This document shows, piece after piece, positions 37,700 through 46,988 of a DNA stretch of 64,000 nt. Position 1 is the first letter of the stretch; the number at the start of each line of letters is the position of its first letter. The notes under the pieces are model-generated. The model did not search any database. It saw only the letters and a program-made list of their open reading frames with translations, and had not been told where the DNA came from. Where the stretch lies: NCBI RefSeq assembly GCF_031834615.1, contig NZ_CP115543.1, positions 1,065,001 through 1,129,000 of the forward strand, given 5' to 3'. This stretch comes from Stenotrophomonas aracearum (GTDB taxonomy: Bacteria; Pseudomonadota; Gammaproteobacteria; Xanthomonadales; Xanthomonadaceae). The position numbers and the translations under genes were made by a program.

Positions 37700-38299
37700 A
37701 TGTCGACCGCCCCTGACCTGAGCGCTGCCACGCGCGTCATTCCGAGTTTCGAGTACCGCCGCGAGCGCTGGCGCAACGGCCTGGGCTGGACGCGCGAGAT
37801 CCTGCGCGTGCCGGACAGCGACGACTGGCAGGTGCGGCTGTCGATCGCGGAGATCGAACAGGACGCGGCGTTTTCGTCATTCCCCGGCATCGAGCGCGAG
37901 CTGGTGCTGCTGCGCGGTGAAGGGCTGCGGCTGCGCTTCGCCGACGGCGCCGTGCACACGTTGCTGCCGCCGCACGACCGGCTGCGTTTTGCCGGTGAAG
38001 CACAGGTCAGCGGCGAGCTGGTGGACGGGGTAACGCACGACTTCAACCTGATGTGGCGGCGCGACCAGGTCGACGCCGAACTGCTGCACCGGCCGCTGGT
38101 GGGGAGCATGTTTTTCTTCGCCGAGCCCGGCACCGCGTGGGCAATCCATCTGCTAGCCGGGCAGGCGAGGTTCGAAGGCGAGCCGGATCTGCCGGCGTTG
38201 GAGCAGGGCGACACGGCGTGGTTGGCGGCGGGGGCGCGCAAGCGCTACGCACTGAACGGCGGCGGTGAAATCCTGGCAATCCGTTTGAAAAGCGCTTAA
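37700..38299 (+). CDS. HutD/Ves-family cupin-like protein
   Basis: A 199-residue protein with the HutD/Ves pattern: YRRERWRNGLGWTREILR, RLSIAEIEQDAAFSSFPGIERELVLLRGEGLRL, THDFNLMWRR. HutD proteins often accompany histidine-use genes and may act as a safeguard on the pathway; no hut genes are here, so the role is unclear. Its 3' end overlaps the convergent flavoprotein gene by 4 bp. Confidence 0.88.
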   Translation: MSTAPDLSAATRVIPSFEYRRERWRNGLGWTREILRVPDSDDWQVRLSIAEIEQDAAFSSFPGIERELVLLRGEGLRLRFADGAVHTLLPPHDRLRFAGEAQVSGELVDGVTHDFNLMWRRDQVDAELLHRPLVGSMFFFAEPGTAWAIHLLAGQARFEGEPDLPALEQGDTAWLAAGARKRYALNGGGEILAIRLKSA

Positions 38300-39906
38300 T
38301 ACACGTCCCGGCGATAGCGGCCTGCCACGATCAATGCTTCCTTGCCGTCGCGGCCCAATGCCTGTTCGATCACCGCGTCCACCGCCGGGGCCATGCCCTG
38401 CAGGCTGCCGCAGACCAGGATCGTGGCGCCGTCGCGGACCCACTGGCGCAGCGTGTCCAGTTCGGCCAGCAGGCGGTCCTGCACGTAGCGGTGCGTACCG
38501 CCGTCGCGGCTGAAGACCGTGTCCAGCTTCGCGATCATGCCGTCGCGCTGCCAGCGCTGGATATCCTCGCCGAAATGGAAATCGTGCGCGGCAGTGCGCT
38601 CGCCGAACAGCAGCCAGTTGCGGCTGGCACCCAGCTCCACGCGTGCGCGCAGGTGCGCGCGCAGGCCAGCGATGCCGGTGCCGTTGCCGATCAGGATCAA
38701 CGGAACGTCCGCCGACGGCGCATGGAAATTCGGGTTGCTGCGGAAGCGCAGGTCGATGCGCCCGCCGAGCTGCGCGTAGTCGCACAGCCACCCGCTGCCC
38801 AGTCCGGGCGTGCCGTCCGGTCGTAACAGCCGGCGCAGCAACAGCAGCACCTGGCCTTCAGCCGGCGTGCTGGCGATGGAGTACTCGCGGTGCGGCAGCG
38901 GTTTGAGCGCGGCTACCAGCGCGGCGTCATCGGCGGGAACCGAGTCCGGCAGCACCGGCAGGTGCGAGTGCGCCAGCCAGTCATGCAGCGACCGGCCTTC
39001 GACCATCGCGGCACCGTCGCGCGCATGTCGGGCCAGCCATGCATCGACGTCGGCCGCGCCATGCTGCGGCCCGATCTCGACCACGTCGCCGGCCTGCCAC
39101 GGCGGCAGCACGCCATCGGCGGGCACCAGCGCGACCTGCCAGGTGGCCGCGCCCGGGCTGCCCGCATTGACCTGCGCGCGTGCGCGCAGCTGCCAGGGCT
39201 GGTACTGCGCCGGCGCCCAGTCCGGCAGGTCGGTGGCGTTGCCGCCGAGCTGGCCGAGCAGTTGCTGCCAGTGGCGCAGCGCGGCCGGGTCGGCGTTGTC
39301 CACTTCCACGGTATCGAACAGCGGGTGCGCACCGTGCTGGCGCAGCCAGGCGTCGAGCTGGTGGCCGAACGCGCAGAAGTGGCCGTAGCTGCGGTCCCCG
39401 AGCGCCAGTACGCCGTACTGCAGGTGCGGCAGTGCCAGCGCCTGCGGCATCACCCGCCGCAGGAAGGGCAGTGCATGATCGGGCGCATCGCCCTCGCCGG
39501 TAGTGCTGGCGATCAGCAGCACGCGCGTTGACTGCTGCAGCAGTGGCGCATCGACCTGATGCAGGCCGCGCACCCGCACGGACATGCCGGATGCACGCAA
39601 CACCTCGGCGCTGCGTTCGCACAGCTGCTGGGCAAAGCCTGTCTGACTCGCCCAGACCAGCAGCAGTGGCGCCTGCCCATTGTCGGCAACCGCGTCATCA
39701 CGCGTGCGGCCGCGCCACCACAGCAGGGCGCACAGCGCAGCGTAGGCGGCGATGCTGCCGCCCGCCCAGCGCCAGTGCGAGGCCAGCGGCGCGGCGCGCC
39801 ACCAGTCCTCCTGCAGGTGCAGGCGCAGCAGCAGCCACGCCAGCAGCGCCAGCACGATCATCACCGCGACATTGCCCAGCACCGCGCGCGACGGGCTGCG
39901 CTTCAT
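38296..39906 (-). CDS. Membrane-anchored flavodoxin/NADPH reductase flavoprotein
   Basis: A 536-residue protein of the sulfite-reductase-alpha/CPR type. Two N-terminal transmembrane helices (about 9-28 and 44-62) are followed by a flavodoxin-like FMN domain (about 78-215; WASQTGFAQQL, ASTTGEGDAPDHALPF), an FAD domain (about 230-400; HREYSIAS, GLGSGWLCDY) and an NADPH domain (about 415-536; LILIGNGTGIAGLR, ILVCGSLQGMAPAV). It likely feeds electrons from NADPH across the membrane to the PepSY/DUF2271 partners encoded upstream. Confidence 0.9.
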   Translation of the reverse strand: MKRSPSRAVLGNVAVMIVLALLAWLLLRLHLQEDWWRAAPLASHWRWAGGSIAAYAALCALLWWRGRTRDDAVADNGQAPLLLVWASQTGFAQQLCERSAEVLRASGMSVRVRGLHQVDAPLLQQSTRVLLIASTTGEGDAPDHALPFLRRVMPQALALPHLQYGVLALGDRSYGHFCAFGHQLDAWLRQHGAHPLFDTVEVDNADPAALRHWQQLLGQLGGNATDLPDWAPAQYQPWQLRARAQVNAGSPGAATWQVALVPADGVLPPWQAGDVVEIGPQHGAADVDAWLARHARDGAAMVEGRSLHDWLAHSHLPVLPDSVPADDAALVAALKPLPHREYSIASTPAEGQVLLLLRRLLRPDGTPGLGSGWLCDYAQLGGRIDLRFRSNPNFHAPSADVPLILIGNGTGIAGLRAHLRARVELGASRNWLLFGERTAAHDFHFGEDIQRWQRDGMIAKLDTVFSRDGGTHRYVQDRLLAELDTLRQWVRDGATILVCGSLQGMAPAVDAVIEQALGRDGKEALIVAGRYRRDVY

Positions 39907-40880
39907 GCGGCCTCGTCCTGTTCGGCGAGCAGGTGCGCGAACGATTCGCTCAGGTGTTCTTCAACACCGTGCTTGGTTCGGGTGATGAAGCGCGCCGCCA
40001 GCCCATGTGCGTTGGCGAACGCAAGGCCTTCGTCGGCGCCCATTACGGTCAGGGCGGTGGCCCAGCCGTCGGCCTGCATGGCCTCACGTGCCACTACCGT
40101 GACCGCAGCGGAGGCACGGCTGACCGGTGCGCCGACGCGCGGGTCCAGGGTGTGGCTGTACTGCGCGCCATCCGCGCTGAATTGATGCCAGCGGTCGCCG
40201 GAGGTGGCTACGGCAAGGTCATCCAGCGCGAGTACGCGTGGAGGATGTGGCAGTTGTGCTTCTTCTTCGGGACCGGCTTCGACCAGCACGCGCCACGGGT
40301 GGCCGTCCGGCTTGCGGCCGTAGCCGTGCAGTTCGCCGCCCACTTCGACAAGCGCTGCGTTAATGCCCTGCGTGCGCAGCCAGCGGCTGACCAGGTCGAC
40401 CGCGAAACCCTTGGCGATGGCGGAAAGATCCAGTTCCAATCCGCCGGGTTGCAGCAGCGCGGCGTCTTCCAGTTGCAGGCGCTGCCAGCCACAGCGGGCG
40501 CGGGTTGCAGCCAGCAGCTCCGCATCCGGTACACGCTGCGCATGGGCCTGGGCACCGAAGCCCCACAGGGCCACCAGCGGCCCTACCGTGGGATCGAAGG
40601 CGCCAACGCTGCGCGCGGCGATATCGAGTGCGCAGCGCATGACCTCGGCGAACAGGTCCGGCAGCGGGACCGATGTTCCGGCCGCTGCGCGATTGACTCG
40701 GGAGATGTCGCTTGCCGCTTCCCACGTGCTCATCTGTGCCACCACGGTGTCCAGCTGCGCCTGGATGCCCGCGTGCAGCGGGTGCAGGTCGCGCGTGGGC
40801 GAGGCAGTCAGTTTTACCTGCCAGGTGGTGCCCATGGTGTGACCACCCAGGCTGGCGATGTCGTGGGGCACAGACGTCAT
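39903..40880 (-). CDS. apbE: FAD:protein FMN transferase (ApbE family)
   Basis: A 325-residue flavin transferase that attaches FMN to Thr/Ser in target proteins. ApbE hallmarks: GHTMGTTWQVKL, LELDLSAIAKGFAVDLVSRWL, INAALVEVGGELHGYG and a C-terminal THSHTLDPR-like HTLDPRVGAPV. No signal peptide is visible in frame, unlike most periplasmic ApbE proteins, so modification may occur before export. A probable target, the DUF2271 protein, is two genes upstream. Overlaps the reductase gene by 4 bp. Confidence 0.92.
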   Translation of the reverse strand: MTSVPHDIASLGGHTMGTTWQVKLTASPTRDLHPLHAGIQAQLDTVVAQMSTWEAASDISRVNRAAAGTSVPLPDLFAEVMRCALDIAARSVGAFDPTVGPLVALWGFGAQAHAQRVPDAELLAATRARCGWQRLQLEDAALLQPGGLELDLSAIAKGFAVDLVSRWLRTQGINAALVEVGGELHGYGRKPDGHPWRVLVEAGPEEEAQLPHPPRVLALDDLAVATSGDRWHQFSADGAQYSHTLDPRVGAPVSRASAAVTVVAREAMQADGWATALTVMGADEGLAFANAHGLAARFITRTKHGVEEHLSESFAHLLAEQDEAA

Positions 40881-40884
40881 GGGG

Positions 40885-41691
40885 TTACTGCGGGAGCACT
40901 TCCAGCGTGGCCACGTAGTTCAGGCGGCGGCTCCTGGCCTGCTTCAGCGTGGTCTTCTTGTCCTCGCTGCTGGTTTCCAGCCAGTACATGCCGGCTTCCG
41001 GCCAGGTCACGCTGATCTCGCCGTTCTTGTCGCTGGTGACCTTGATCTCGTCCTGGGCGTTGCGATAGCGCGTACCGCCGCGCGTGATCTCGAATTCCAG
41101 CCCGGCGCGCGGCTTGCCGTCGACCAGCACGCGGAACTTCGCTTCCTCACCGGAGAACAGGTCATTGGGGTGGCCCAGCGCGACCAGCTCGATGCCGACC
41201 TTGGTCGGCGCCAGCGCGGTGGCGTTCGGGGTGCCGTTGGTGACGAAGGTTTCGATGCGGTTGACCGACTGGCTGACCTGCAGCTTCTTCGCCTTCTTCG
41301 GCACTTCGGTGGCGAAGGTCGCCGCTGTGCCGCGCCAGCGCTTGGGCTTGCCGTCTTCTTCCCAGCTGGCCGACAGGCCGTTGTTGACCGAGGCCAGGCG
41401 GTAGGTGCCCTGCTGGGTCAGTTCGACGTCGAATACGCTGCGGAACTTGCCGGTGGAGGCGTTCTGCGGCTGCACGGTGGTGCCGTCCGGCGCGGTGATG
41501 ACCAGGCTTTCCAGGCGCAGCGGCACGTGGTTGAAGTAGAACAGGTCATTGGACACCGCCGCATCGACGGTGATCCAGGGGTGCTCACCGGCGATGACGG
41601 TCTGCGACGGCTGCAGCCAGGCCTTGTGGGCGAGGGCGGAGAACGGAAGGGCGGCGGCCAGGGCGGCGGCTAGCACGAGCGAGCGCTTCAT
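40885..41691 (-). CDS. DUF4198 periplasmic protein
   Basis: A 268-residue exported protein ([21 protein letters not shown] signal peptide; an ATG four codons earlier is possible). The mature start [12 protein letters not shown] is the DUF4198 hallmark; two Ig-like beta domains follow (about 25-150 and 160-268; [27 protein letters not shown]). Relatives occur beside metal and heme uptake systems and in ApbE-linked redox operons. Exact role unknown. Confidence 0.88.
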   Translation of the reverse strand: MKRSLVLAAALAAALPFSALAHKAWLQPSQTVIAGEHPWITVDAAVSNDLFYFNHVPLRLESLVITAPDGTTVQPQNASTGKFRSVFDVELTQQGTYRLASVNNGLSASWEEDGKPKRWRGTAATFATEVPKKAKKLQVSQSVNRIETFVTNGTPNATALAPTKVGIELVALGHPNDLFSGEEAKFRVLVDGKPRAGLEFEITRGGTRYRNAQDEIKVTSDKNGEISVTWPEAGMYWLETSSEDKKTTLKQARSRRLNYVATLEVLPQ

Positions 41692-41747
41692 CAACAACTC
41701 CATGACGGGAAAAGGGCGCCCTCCCACGGGGAAGGGCGGCGGGAAGA

Positions 41748-42266
41748 TCAGGGCTTGGTCGACAGCGTGACCAGGCCCAGCTCGGTGCTGCCCTGGGCCT
41801 TGCCGGTCTGCGGCGCGGTCGCCGGCCACGTGAAGGGAACCTTGAGCAGCTCGCGGCCGCCGACTTCGCGCACGGCTTCCACCACCAGGGTGTAGTTGCC
41901 CGGTGCGAGCGACTTCAGGGCGGGCTGCTTGTCGGTGAACGACAGCGCATGGGTACCGGCCGGCTTGGTCGGGCCGGTCACGCCGTCCACCGGCACCTTG
42001 AGTTCGCGACCGCTCTTGCGCCACCACTGGCGCAGGTCGGGCAGCCACTTGGTGCCGTGGCCTTCGCTGTTGCCGGTCTGCTGGTACCAGACCGCCAGGT
42101 TGGCCGCGACCTTCTGGTCGGCACCTTCCAGCCACACCGCCACATACGGGCGGTGGTACTCAGCCACGTTGAGCTTGGGCACCTCGACGTTGATGTCCAG
42201 GGTGGTGGCGTAGGCCGGCGAGGTGGCCAGCAGGCCGCTCAGGGCGATGGTGAGGGTGACGCGCAT
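41748..42266 (-). CDS. DUF2271 periplasmic protein, probable FMN carrier
   Basis: A 172-residue exported protein with a signal peptide ending at YAT. The DUF2271 core includes [27 protein letters not shown] and [13 protein letters not shown]. The DGVTGPT segment (94-100) matches the ApbE flavinylation pattern Dxx(S/T)(G/S)A(S/T) except for Pro in place of Ala; Thr100 would be the FMN site. apbE is two genes downstream. I infer a covalent flavin carrier between PepSY-TM protein and substrate. Confidence 0.82.
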   Translation of the reverse strand: MRVTLTIALSGLLATSPAYATTLDINVEVPKLNVAEYHRPYVAVWLEGADQKVAANLAVWYQQTGNSEGHGTKWLPDLRQWWRKSGRELKVPVDGVTGPTKPAGTHALSFTDKQPALKSLAPGNYTLVVEAVREVGGRELLKVPFTWPATAPQTGKAQGSTELGLVTLSTKP

Positions 42267-42298
42267 GGTGCGGCTCCGGAAGGGTGGGGACAGGCGGA

Positions 42299-42946
42299 TC
42301 AGTGGATCAGGATCAGGGCGATCAGCAGCGGCACCATCAGGCCGAGCCCGACCAGCGGCCAGGTCATGCGCCGTTGGCGGGCATGCAGGTGCAGCAGGAA
42401 CAGGCCGGTGATGCAGAACACCAGGCAGGCCGCCGCGAAGATGTCGAGGAACCACCCCCAGGCCGGCCCTGCGTTGCGACCCTTGTGCAGGTCGTTGAAG
42501 TAGGACACCCAGCCACGCGAAGTGGCCTCGTATTCCACCGCACCGCTTTCACGGTCGATGCTCAGCCAGGCGTCGCCGCCGGGGCTGGGCATGGAGAGGT
42601 AGATTTCCTCCGGCGACCACTCGGCCGGGCGGCGGCCGACGGAAATGCCCAGTTCGCGATCCAGCCAGCGCGCGGTGGGGCGGGGCACTGGGGCGTTGCC
42701 ATCGGTGCGGTCGCCGAGCTGGCCGAGCAGGTCGGCCGGCAGTTCCAGTTGGCGGTTCACCACCTGGGGCGTGGCTTCGATTTTGGCCGCGTGATTCAGC
42801 GTGATTCCGGTTACGGCAAACAACAGCATGCCGATCAGGCACACCGCCGAACTGATCCAGTGCCATTGATGCAGGGTCCGGAGCCAGAAGCCCCGGCTCT
42901 GCTGCTGCTGCACGGCGGTGGAAGGAGCGCTGGTGGCCACGGTCAC
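42299..42946 (-). CDS. PepSY-associated transmembrane protein
   Basis: About 215 residues from a GTG at 42946; the start is uncertain, as no strong ribosome site is seen. A cytoplasmic RTLHQWHW motif and TM1 (about 29-48) are followed by a periplasmic PepSY-like part (about 60-150; [20 protein letters not shown]), then TM2 and TM3 up to the C-terminus. The pattern HQWHW...[11 protein letters not shown]...GWFLDIFA is typical of PepSY-TM redox proteins. It heads the five-gene redox operon behind a Fur-like site. Confidence 0.85.
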   Translation of the reverse strand: MTVATSAPSTAVQQQQSRGFWLRTLHQWHWISSAVCLIGMLLFAVTGITLNHAAKIEATPQVVNRQLELPADLLGQLGDRTDGNAPVPRPTARWLDRELGISVGRRPAEWSPEEIYLSMPSPGGDAWLSIDRESGAVEYEATSRGWVSYFNDLHKGRNAGPAWGWFLDIFAAACLVFCITGLFLLHLHARQRRMTWPLVGLGLMVPLLIALILIH

Positions 42947-42978
42947 AGAAGAAAGAGCGAGTAGCGAATTACACCATT

Positions 42979-42997
42979 GATGAGAATGGTTCGCAAT
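42979..42997 (-). promoter_or_regulatory. Fur-box-like site before the redox operon
   Basis: GATGAGAATGGTTCGCAAT matches the 19-bp consensus (AATGAGAATCATTCTCATT) at about 14 positions. It lies 33 bp upstream of the PepSY-TM start, where a promoter is expected, in a short AT-richer stretch. Predicts iron repression of the whole operon. Confidence 0.6.
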
Positions 42998-43014
42998 TGT
43001 TGGGTTCGGGTCCG

Positions 43015-43108
43015 GTAGCGCCGGCCGTTGGCCGGCCCGCGTGGTGACGGGTTCATGCGGGCCGGCCAACGGCCGGCGCTACCGGGACGAGCCCGCCCGT
43101 GGGCGGGC
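43015..43108. repeat. Inverted GTAG palindrome pair and hairpin after the FepA-like gene
   Basis: Units at 43015-43040 and 43057-43082 are mirror copies across 16 bp. A separate perfect 8-bp hairpin (GCCCGCCC/GGGCGGGC, 43091-43108) follows directly next to the receptor stop at 43114 and probably ends its transcript on the minus strand. Confidence 0.75.
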
Positions 43109-43113
43109 AACGC

Positions 43114-45540
43114 TCAGAACTTCGCGTTCAACGAAATCCAATAACTCCGACGCTGGTCCTTGGTGGCGTAATCATCAACGCAATTGAACTCACTGTCGTT
43201 CAGCAATACACACGACTGCGACACAAAATCCTTGTCGAACAGGTTGTTCACCCGCGCGTTGACGGTCAGCCACTGGTTGATGTCCCAGCTGCCGCCCAGG
43301 TGGAAGATCGTGTAGTCCTCGTAATACCGCACCTGCGAATTGCTCACCCCGCCGACGTTGGTCACCAGCGTGTCGCGGTAGCGGTCGTAACGCCCTTCGC
43401 CGATCAGCGACAGGCTCACCGCGTCGTTGATCTGCCAGTTGAGGCTGGCGTTGGCCATATGCTTGGCGGGATTCCCTGCGATGGGCTGATCATCTGCAAT
43501 ACCACTGGTCTGCTCGGACTTCGTATACGTGTAGTTGCCGCGCAGCTGCACGCTTTCCAGCAGGTCCACATGCGCCGCCGCTTCCACACCACGCGTCTCC
43601 GCGGTATCAATGTTCACGCTCTGGCTGAAGGTGCTGTACCCCAGCGCCGCCCAACCCGGACCGACATCCACGCAGTACCCGCCACCGGCCGGTGCCACTT
43701 CGCAGTTCGGGAACGTGCCGCCACTGGCGATCTTGTCGTCGAACTTGTTGAGGAAGCCGGTGACATTGAAGCCCCAACGCTCACCCTCGTAGTACGACGC
43801 GATCTCGTAGTTGGTGCTGGTTTCCGGCTGCAGGTTGGGCGAGCCCACCAGCGGCAGCACGCCCTGCCCACCGAAGCCGGTCACGCCAGGGAACAGCTGG
43901 TCCGGGCGCGGGGTCTTGTAGCCGGTGCTCACGCCGCCCTTGAAGGTCCACGCATCGCTGGCGTTCCACACCAGGTAAGCGCGCGGGCTGACATGGCTGC
44001 CGAAGATGTTGTGGTCGTCATAGCGCACGCCCACGATGGCGGTCAGTGCTTCGGTCAACGCCCAGTTGTCCTCGGCGAACACCGACCACATGCGGTGCTT
44101 TTGCTTGACGTTGTCGCGGTAGCCCGCGCCGTCCATGCCGAACACGCCGTCGATCATGTCGGTATCGGTGTACTGGCCGCCGAGGGTCAACTTGTGCGCA
44201 TCGAAGCTCATGTCCAGCATCGTGTCGAGCACGTAGCCTTCCAGCTCCATCGTGCGCATCGGGCGCGGCAGGAAGGCTTCCAGGCGCGCCATCTCGGTCG
44301 GGTTCAGCGCCGACAACCCGTTGCGGGTGCCGGCCGCGCAGTTGTTGGCCGCGCCGGTGCGACGGCACACGTCGTTCCACAGGGTCTGCAGGTTGGCGCG
44401 TTCGTCCAGGGTCAGCGGCAGCGAACGGCCGAGGTTGTTGCTCTTGGTCTGGGTCTGCGTGGTCTGCCAGGTACCGAAGGAATAACGGCCCTGGTGGCTC
44501 AGCGCCAGCTGGTCGCGCTCGTAGCGCTGGTAGGCGGTGTAGCCCACGCGCGGCTGCACCACGCGGCGGGTGACGGTGCCGGTGCCGTTCGGGTTCGGGA
44601 TGGTCGCGTTGCCGACGCGCCACAGGCTGGCCAGGCTGTCGAGGGTGCCGGTCTGGCCTTCGCTGTTGTCGTACTTCTGGCGCGAGACGTCGTAGTCCAG
44701 CGACAGGTCGTGGTCGTCGTTGATCGACCAGCTCAGGCGCAGGCCGGTGTTCCAGTTGGTGTTGGCCACCGCCTTGCCGCCACCGCCGAAGCCGATGCTG
44801 CGCTCCCACAGGGTGCCGTCAGGCAGGGTCAGCGCCTCCCATTCCGGGTTGGAGGCCTTGGCGTCGTAGTAGCTGCCACGCACGGCCACGTCCAGCCGTT
44901 CCTTCACCAGCGGGCCGGTCAGGTACACATCGGTGGTGCGTGCGTCGCCGAACTGGTCGTCCTGCTGCACGGTGAAGCCCTGGGTGACCGACCCGTGCCA
45001 GCTGTCCTGGTTGCGCCGGGTGATGATGTTGATCACGCCGCCCATCGCGTCGGACCCGTACAGGGTAGACATCGGGCCACGCACCACTTCGATGCGTTCG
45101 ATCGCATCCAGCGGCGGCAGGTAGGCGAACTGGCCACCGCCGAAGTTGTTCGGATACAGCTGGCCCACGTTGCTCTGACGACGGCCGTCGATCAGCACCA
45201 GGGTGTATTCGGACGGCATGCCGCGCATGGAGATGGTGGCGCGGCCGTTCTTGTCGGTGGTTTCCATGCCGACGTCGATGCCTTCCACGTCGCGCAGTGC
45301 ATCGACCAGGCTGGTGTAGGGGCGCTTGCTGAGTTCTTCGCGGCTGACCACGCTGATGCTGGCCGGGGCGTCGGTGATCTTCTGTTCGAAGCCCGAGGCA
45401 GTGACCACCACCTGGTCCAGGGTCTTGGGGTCGCCGGCGGCGGCGCCACTGGCGAAGGCAGGTGCGCTGAGCGCGCCAAGCAGGGCGACGCTGAGCGTGC
45501 AGCGGGACAGGGACGTGCGACGACGATGGCGCTGGGCCAT
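43114..45540 (-). CDS. TonB-dependent receptor, FepA/CirA-like siderophore type
   Basis: An 808-residue outer-membrane receptor. Signal peptide (cleavage near AFA), TonB box (DQVVVTA, about 42-48), plug domain (about 50-170; SLVDALRDVEGIDVG, RGMPSEYTLVLIDGRRQ, IERIEVVRGPMSTLYGSDAMGGVINIITRR), then a 22-strand barrel ending in Phe. The plug sequence resembles the FepA/IrgA/BfeA catecholate receptors. Substrate is inferred, not proven. Next to an ApbE-linked reductase operon, which fits reductive iron release. Confidence 0.92.
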   Translation of the reverse strand: MAQRHRRRTSLSRCTLSVALLGALSAPAFASGAAAGDPKTLDQVVVTASGFEQKITDAPASISVVSREELSKRPYTSLVDALRDVEGIDVGMETTDKNGRATISMRGMPSEYTLVLIDGRRQSNVGQLYPNNFGGGQFAYLPPLDAIERIEVVRGPMSTLYGSDAMGGVINIITRRNQDSWHGSVTQGFTVQQDDQFGDARTTDVYLTGPLVKERLDVAVRGSYYDAKASNPEWEALTLPDGTLWERSIGFGGGGKAVANTNWNTGLRLSWSINDDHDLSLDYDVSRQKYDNSEGQTGTLDSLASLWRVGNATIPNPNGTGTVTRRVVQPRVGYTAYQRYERDQLALSHQGRYSFGTWQTTQTQTKSNNLGRSLPLTLDERANLQTLWNDVCRRTGAANNCAAGTRNGLSALNPTEMARLEAFLPRPMRTMELEGYVLDTMLDMSFDAHKLTLGGQYTDTDMIDGVFGMDGAGYRDNVKQKHRMWSVFAEDNWALTEALTAIVGVRYDDHNIFGSHVSPRAYLVWNASDAWTFKGGVSTGYKTPRPDQLFPGVTGFGGQGVLPLVGSPNLQPETSTNYEIASYYEGERWGFNVTGFLNKFDDKIASGGTFPNCEVAPAGGGYCVDVGPGWAALGYSTFSQSVNIDTAETRGVEAAAHVDLLESVQLRGNYTYTKSEQTSGIADDQPIAGNPAKHMANASLNWQINDAVSLSLIGEGRYDRYRDTLVTNVGGVSNSQVRYYEDYTIFHLGGSWDINQWLTVNARVNNLFDKDFVSQSCVLLNDSEFNCVDDYATKDQRRSYWISLNAKF

Positions 45541-45687
45541 GGGAGTTACCTCGAAAAGGATGCGAACGCAGGAACACCGCGGCCGGCGGCCGCAGCGGAA
45601 ATGGAAAAGTCAGCGGAATGCCCGCAGTGCGGGCGGTGCGGCAGGACCAGCTGCTGGTGTGCGCACCAAACGGTGCGGCAGCCGGGA

Positions 45688-46116
45688 TCAGCCCTGCGGC
45701 GGTGCCTGCCCGCGCTGCACACGCAGGCCGGGGGCCGCAGGCAGCGGCGTGGGTGGGGCGGAATCGATCGACGGCGCGCGCTGCGGTGGCAGCTCGGCCA
45801 GAGTGGCCATCAGGGCGTCGAGCGATTCGGTGAGCGGGGTGGACGGCATGCGCGGCGGCAGTGCCGCCGGCGTGGCAGCGGCCATGCGGCGCGGCTTGGC
45901 CGGTGTTTCTTCCTGCAGGCGGTTTTCACCGGGGCTGCGTTCCTCGGCCGGCAGCTGCAGCACCAGCGCGGCGGTGCCGGGCAGGTGCGATTCAACCAGA
46001 GGCAGGGCGCCGAACAGCATCGAGAGCAGCGCCAGCCAGCCAAGCACCGTCGCCAACGCAGGGCGCTGCCCGCGCACGGCGGGGGCAAAGCTGCGGTGGT
46101 GGTGCGGATGGCGCAA
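45688..46116 (-). CDS. Small membrane-anchored Pro-rich protein before the FepA-like receptor
   Basis: A 142-residue protein of unknown function. A His-rich basic N-terminus (MRHPHHHRSF), one hydrophobic segment (about 22-42) and a long Pro/Ala-rich tail. It is 147 bp upstream of the receptor in the same direction and, with a Fur-like site before it, probably heads the transcript. The gene at 49467 occupies the same place in front of the Fiu-like receptor. Low complexity makes the coding call uncertain. Confidence 0.45.
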   Translation of the reverse strand: MRHPHHHRSFAPAVRGQRPALATVLGWLALLSMLFGALPLVESHLPGTAALVLQLPAEERSPGENRLQEETPAKPRRMAAATPAALPPRMPSTPLTESLDALMATLAELPPQRAPSIDSAPPTPLPAAPGLRVQRGQAPPQG

Positions 46117-46167
46117 GACGGATTCCCTGTCGATGGCGTCGGGGTTCCGGCGCGGCGGGAATTGTAG

Positions 46168-46187
46168 GTAGCGTTTGTCACAAACGC
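46168..46187 (+). repeat. GTAG-headed short hairpin
   Basis: GTAGCGTTTG then TCA and CAAACGC: a 7-bp stem of a different sequence type from the GCCGGCC units but with the same GTAG head. It abuts the Fur-like site at 46189. Confidence 0.5.
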
Positions 46188-46188
46188 A

Positions 46189-46207
46189 AATAGGAATGGT
46201 TTACATC
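46189..46207 (-). promoter_or_regulatory. Weak Fur-box-like site upstream of the FepA operon
   Basis: AATAGGAATGGTTTACATC matches the Fur consensus at about 11 of 19 positions and lies 73 bp before the small leader gene at 46116. Weaker than the other sites in the region; supported mainly by position. Confidence 0.35.
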
Positions 46208-46212
46208 AGCCG

Positions 46213-46266
46213 CGCAGGGCGTGGCTCTACCGGTCCGTTGACCTGGCGGTAGAGCCACGCCCTGCG
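46213..46266. repeat. 20-bp perfect inverted repeat (REP-like) after piuC
   Basis: CGCAGGGCGTGGCTCTACCG and its exact complement are separated by 14 bp. The stem sequence GAGCCACGCC recurs at 60784 and a variant at 55091, so it is another subfamily of the GTAG palindromes. It separates piuC from the FepA operon. Confidence 0.75.
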
Positions 46267-46282
46267 TGGCTGATCGCGGTGC

Positions 46283-46969
46283 TCAGGTCTCGCTCCAGCG
46301 CCGCAGCAGGTTGTGATACACACCCGTCAACTGCAGCACCGCGCCCGGATCAGCCCCGGTGACCCGCAGCTTCTCGATCGCCCCATCCATTTCCAGCAGC
46401 ATCCGCCGCGCGCCGTCATCCCGCACCATGCTCTGCACCCAGAAGAACGAGGCGACCCGCGCACCGCGGGTCACCGGGTTCACCTTGTGCAGGCTGCTGG
46501 ACGGGTACAGCACCAGGTCGCCCGCCGGCAGCTTTACGTCATGCTCGCCGTAGGTGTCGCTGATGACCAGTTCGCCGCCGTCGTACTCCTCCGGCGCGTT
46601 GAGGAACAGCGTGCACGAGACGTCCGAGCGCAGGTGACTGCGCTGGCCGTCCGTACCGGTGATCATCACCGCGCCATCGACATGGAACCCGTACTCGCCG
46701 CCGCCCTGGTAGCGGTTGAAGCGGGGCGGCAGGATGCGCAGCGGCAGTGCAGCGGCGAAGAACAGCGGGTGCCGTTCCAGCGCCGCCAGCACCATCCGCC
46801 CCAGTTCGGCCTTCAGCGGCGACGCGTCGGGCAGCTGCTGGTTGCGTTTGACCTGCGCGCCCTGCACGCCCACCGTCTCGCGGCCATCGGCCCAGTCCGC
46901 CGCCGCCAGTGCGCGCTGCAGGTGGGCCAGTTCGTCGGCAGTGAGGACATCGGGGACGTGCAGCAGCAT
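46283..46969 (-). CDS. piuC: PiuC-type Fe(II)/2-oxoglutarate hydroxylase (PKHD)
   Basis: A 228-residue dioxygenase starting at 46969. The metal triad is His96-x-Asp98 (GFHVDGAVM) and His161 (SSSLHKVNP), with Arg168 for 2-oxoglutarate. In Pseudomonas and relatives the gene follows a siderophore receptor (piuA/fiu), exactly as here. Natural substrate is unknown; loss affects uptake of siderophore-antibiotic conjugates. Probably in the same Fur-controlled transcript as the receptor. Confidence 0.93.
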   Translation of the reverse strand: MLLHVPDVLTADELAHLQRALAAADWADGRETVGVQGAQVKRNQQLPDASPLKAELGRMVLAALERHPLFFAAALPLRILPPRFNRYQGGGEYGFHVDGAVMITGTDGQRSHLRSDVSCTLFLNAPEEYDGGELVISDTYGEHDVKLPAGDLVLYPSSSLHKVNPVTRGARVASFFWVQSMVRDDGARRMLLEMDGAIEKLRVTGADPGAVLQLTGVYHNLLRRWSET

Positions 46970-46988
46970 GGCAGGGTCCTGGCGGGGA

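Noticed and set aside
43099..46167. A 1022-codon open frame on the plus strand
   Set aside because: It is antisense to the FepA-like receptor, which has full plug and barrel motifs. The long frame comes from high G+C at third positions; its translation is low-complexity and has no family.
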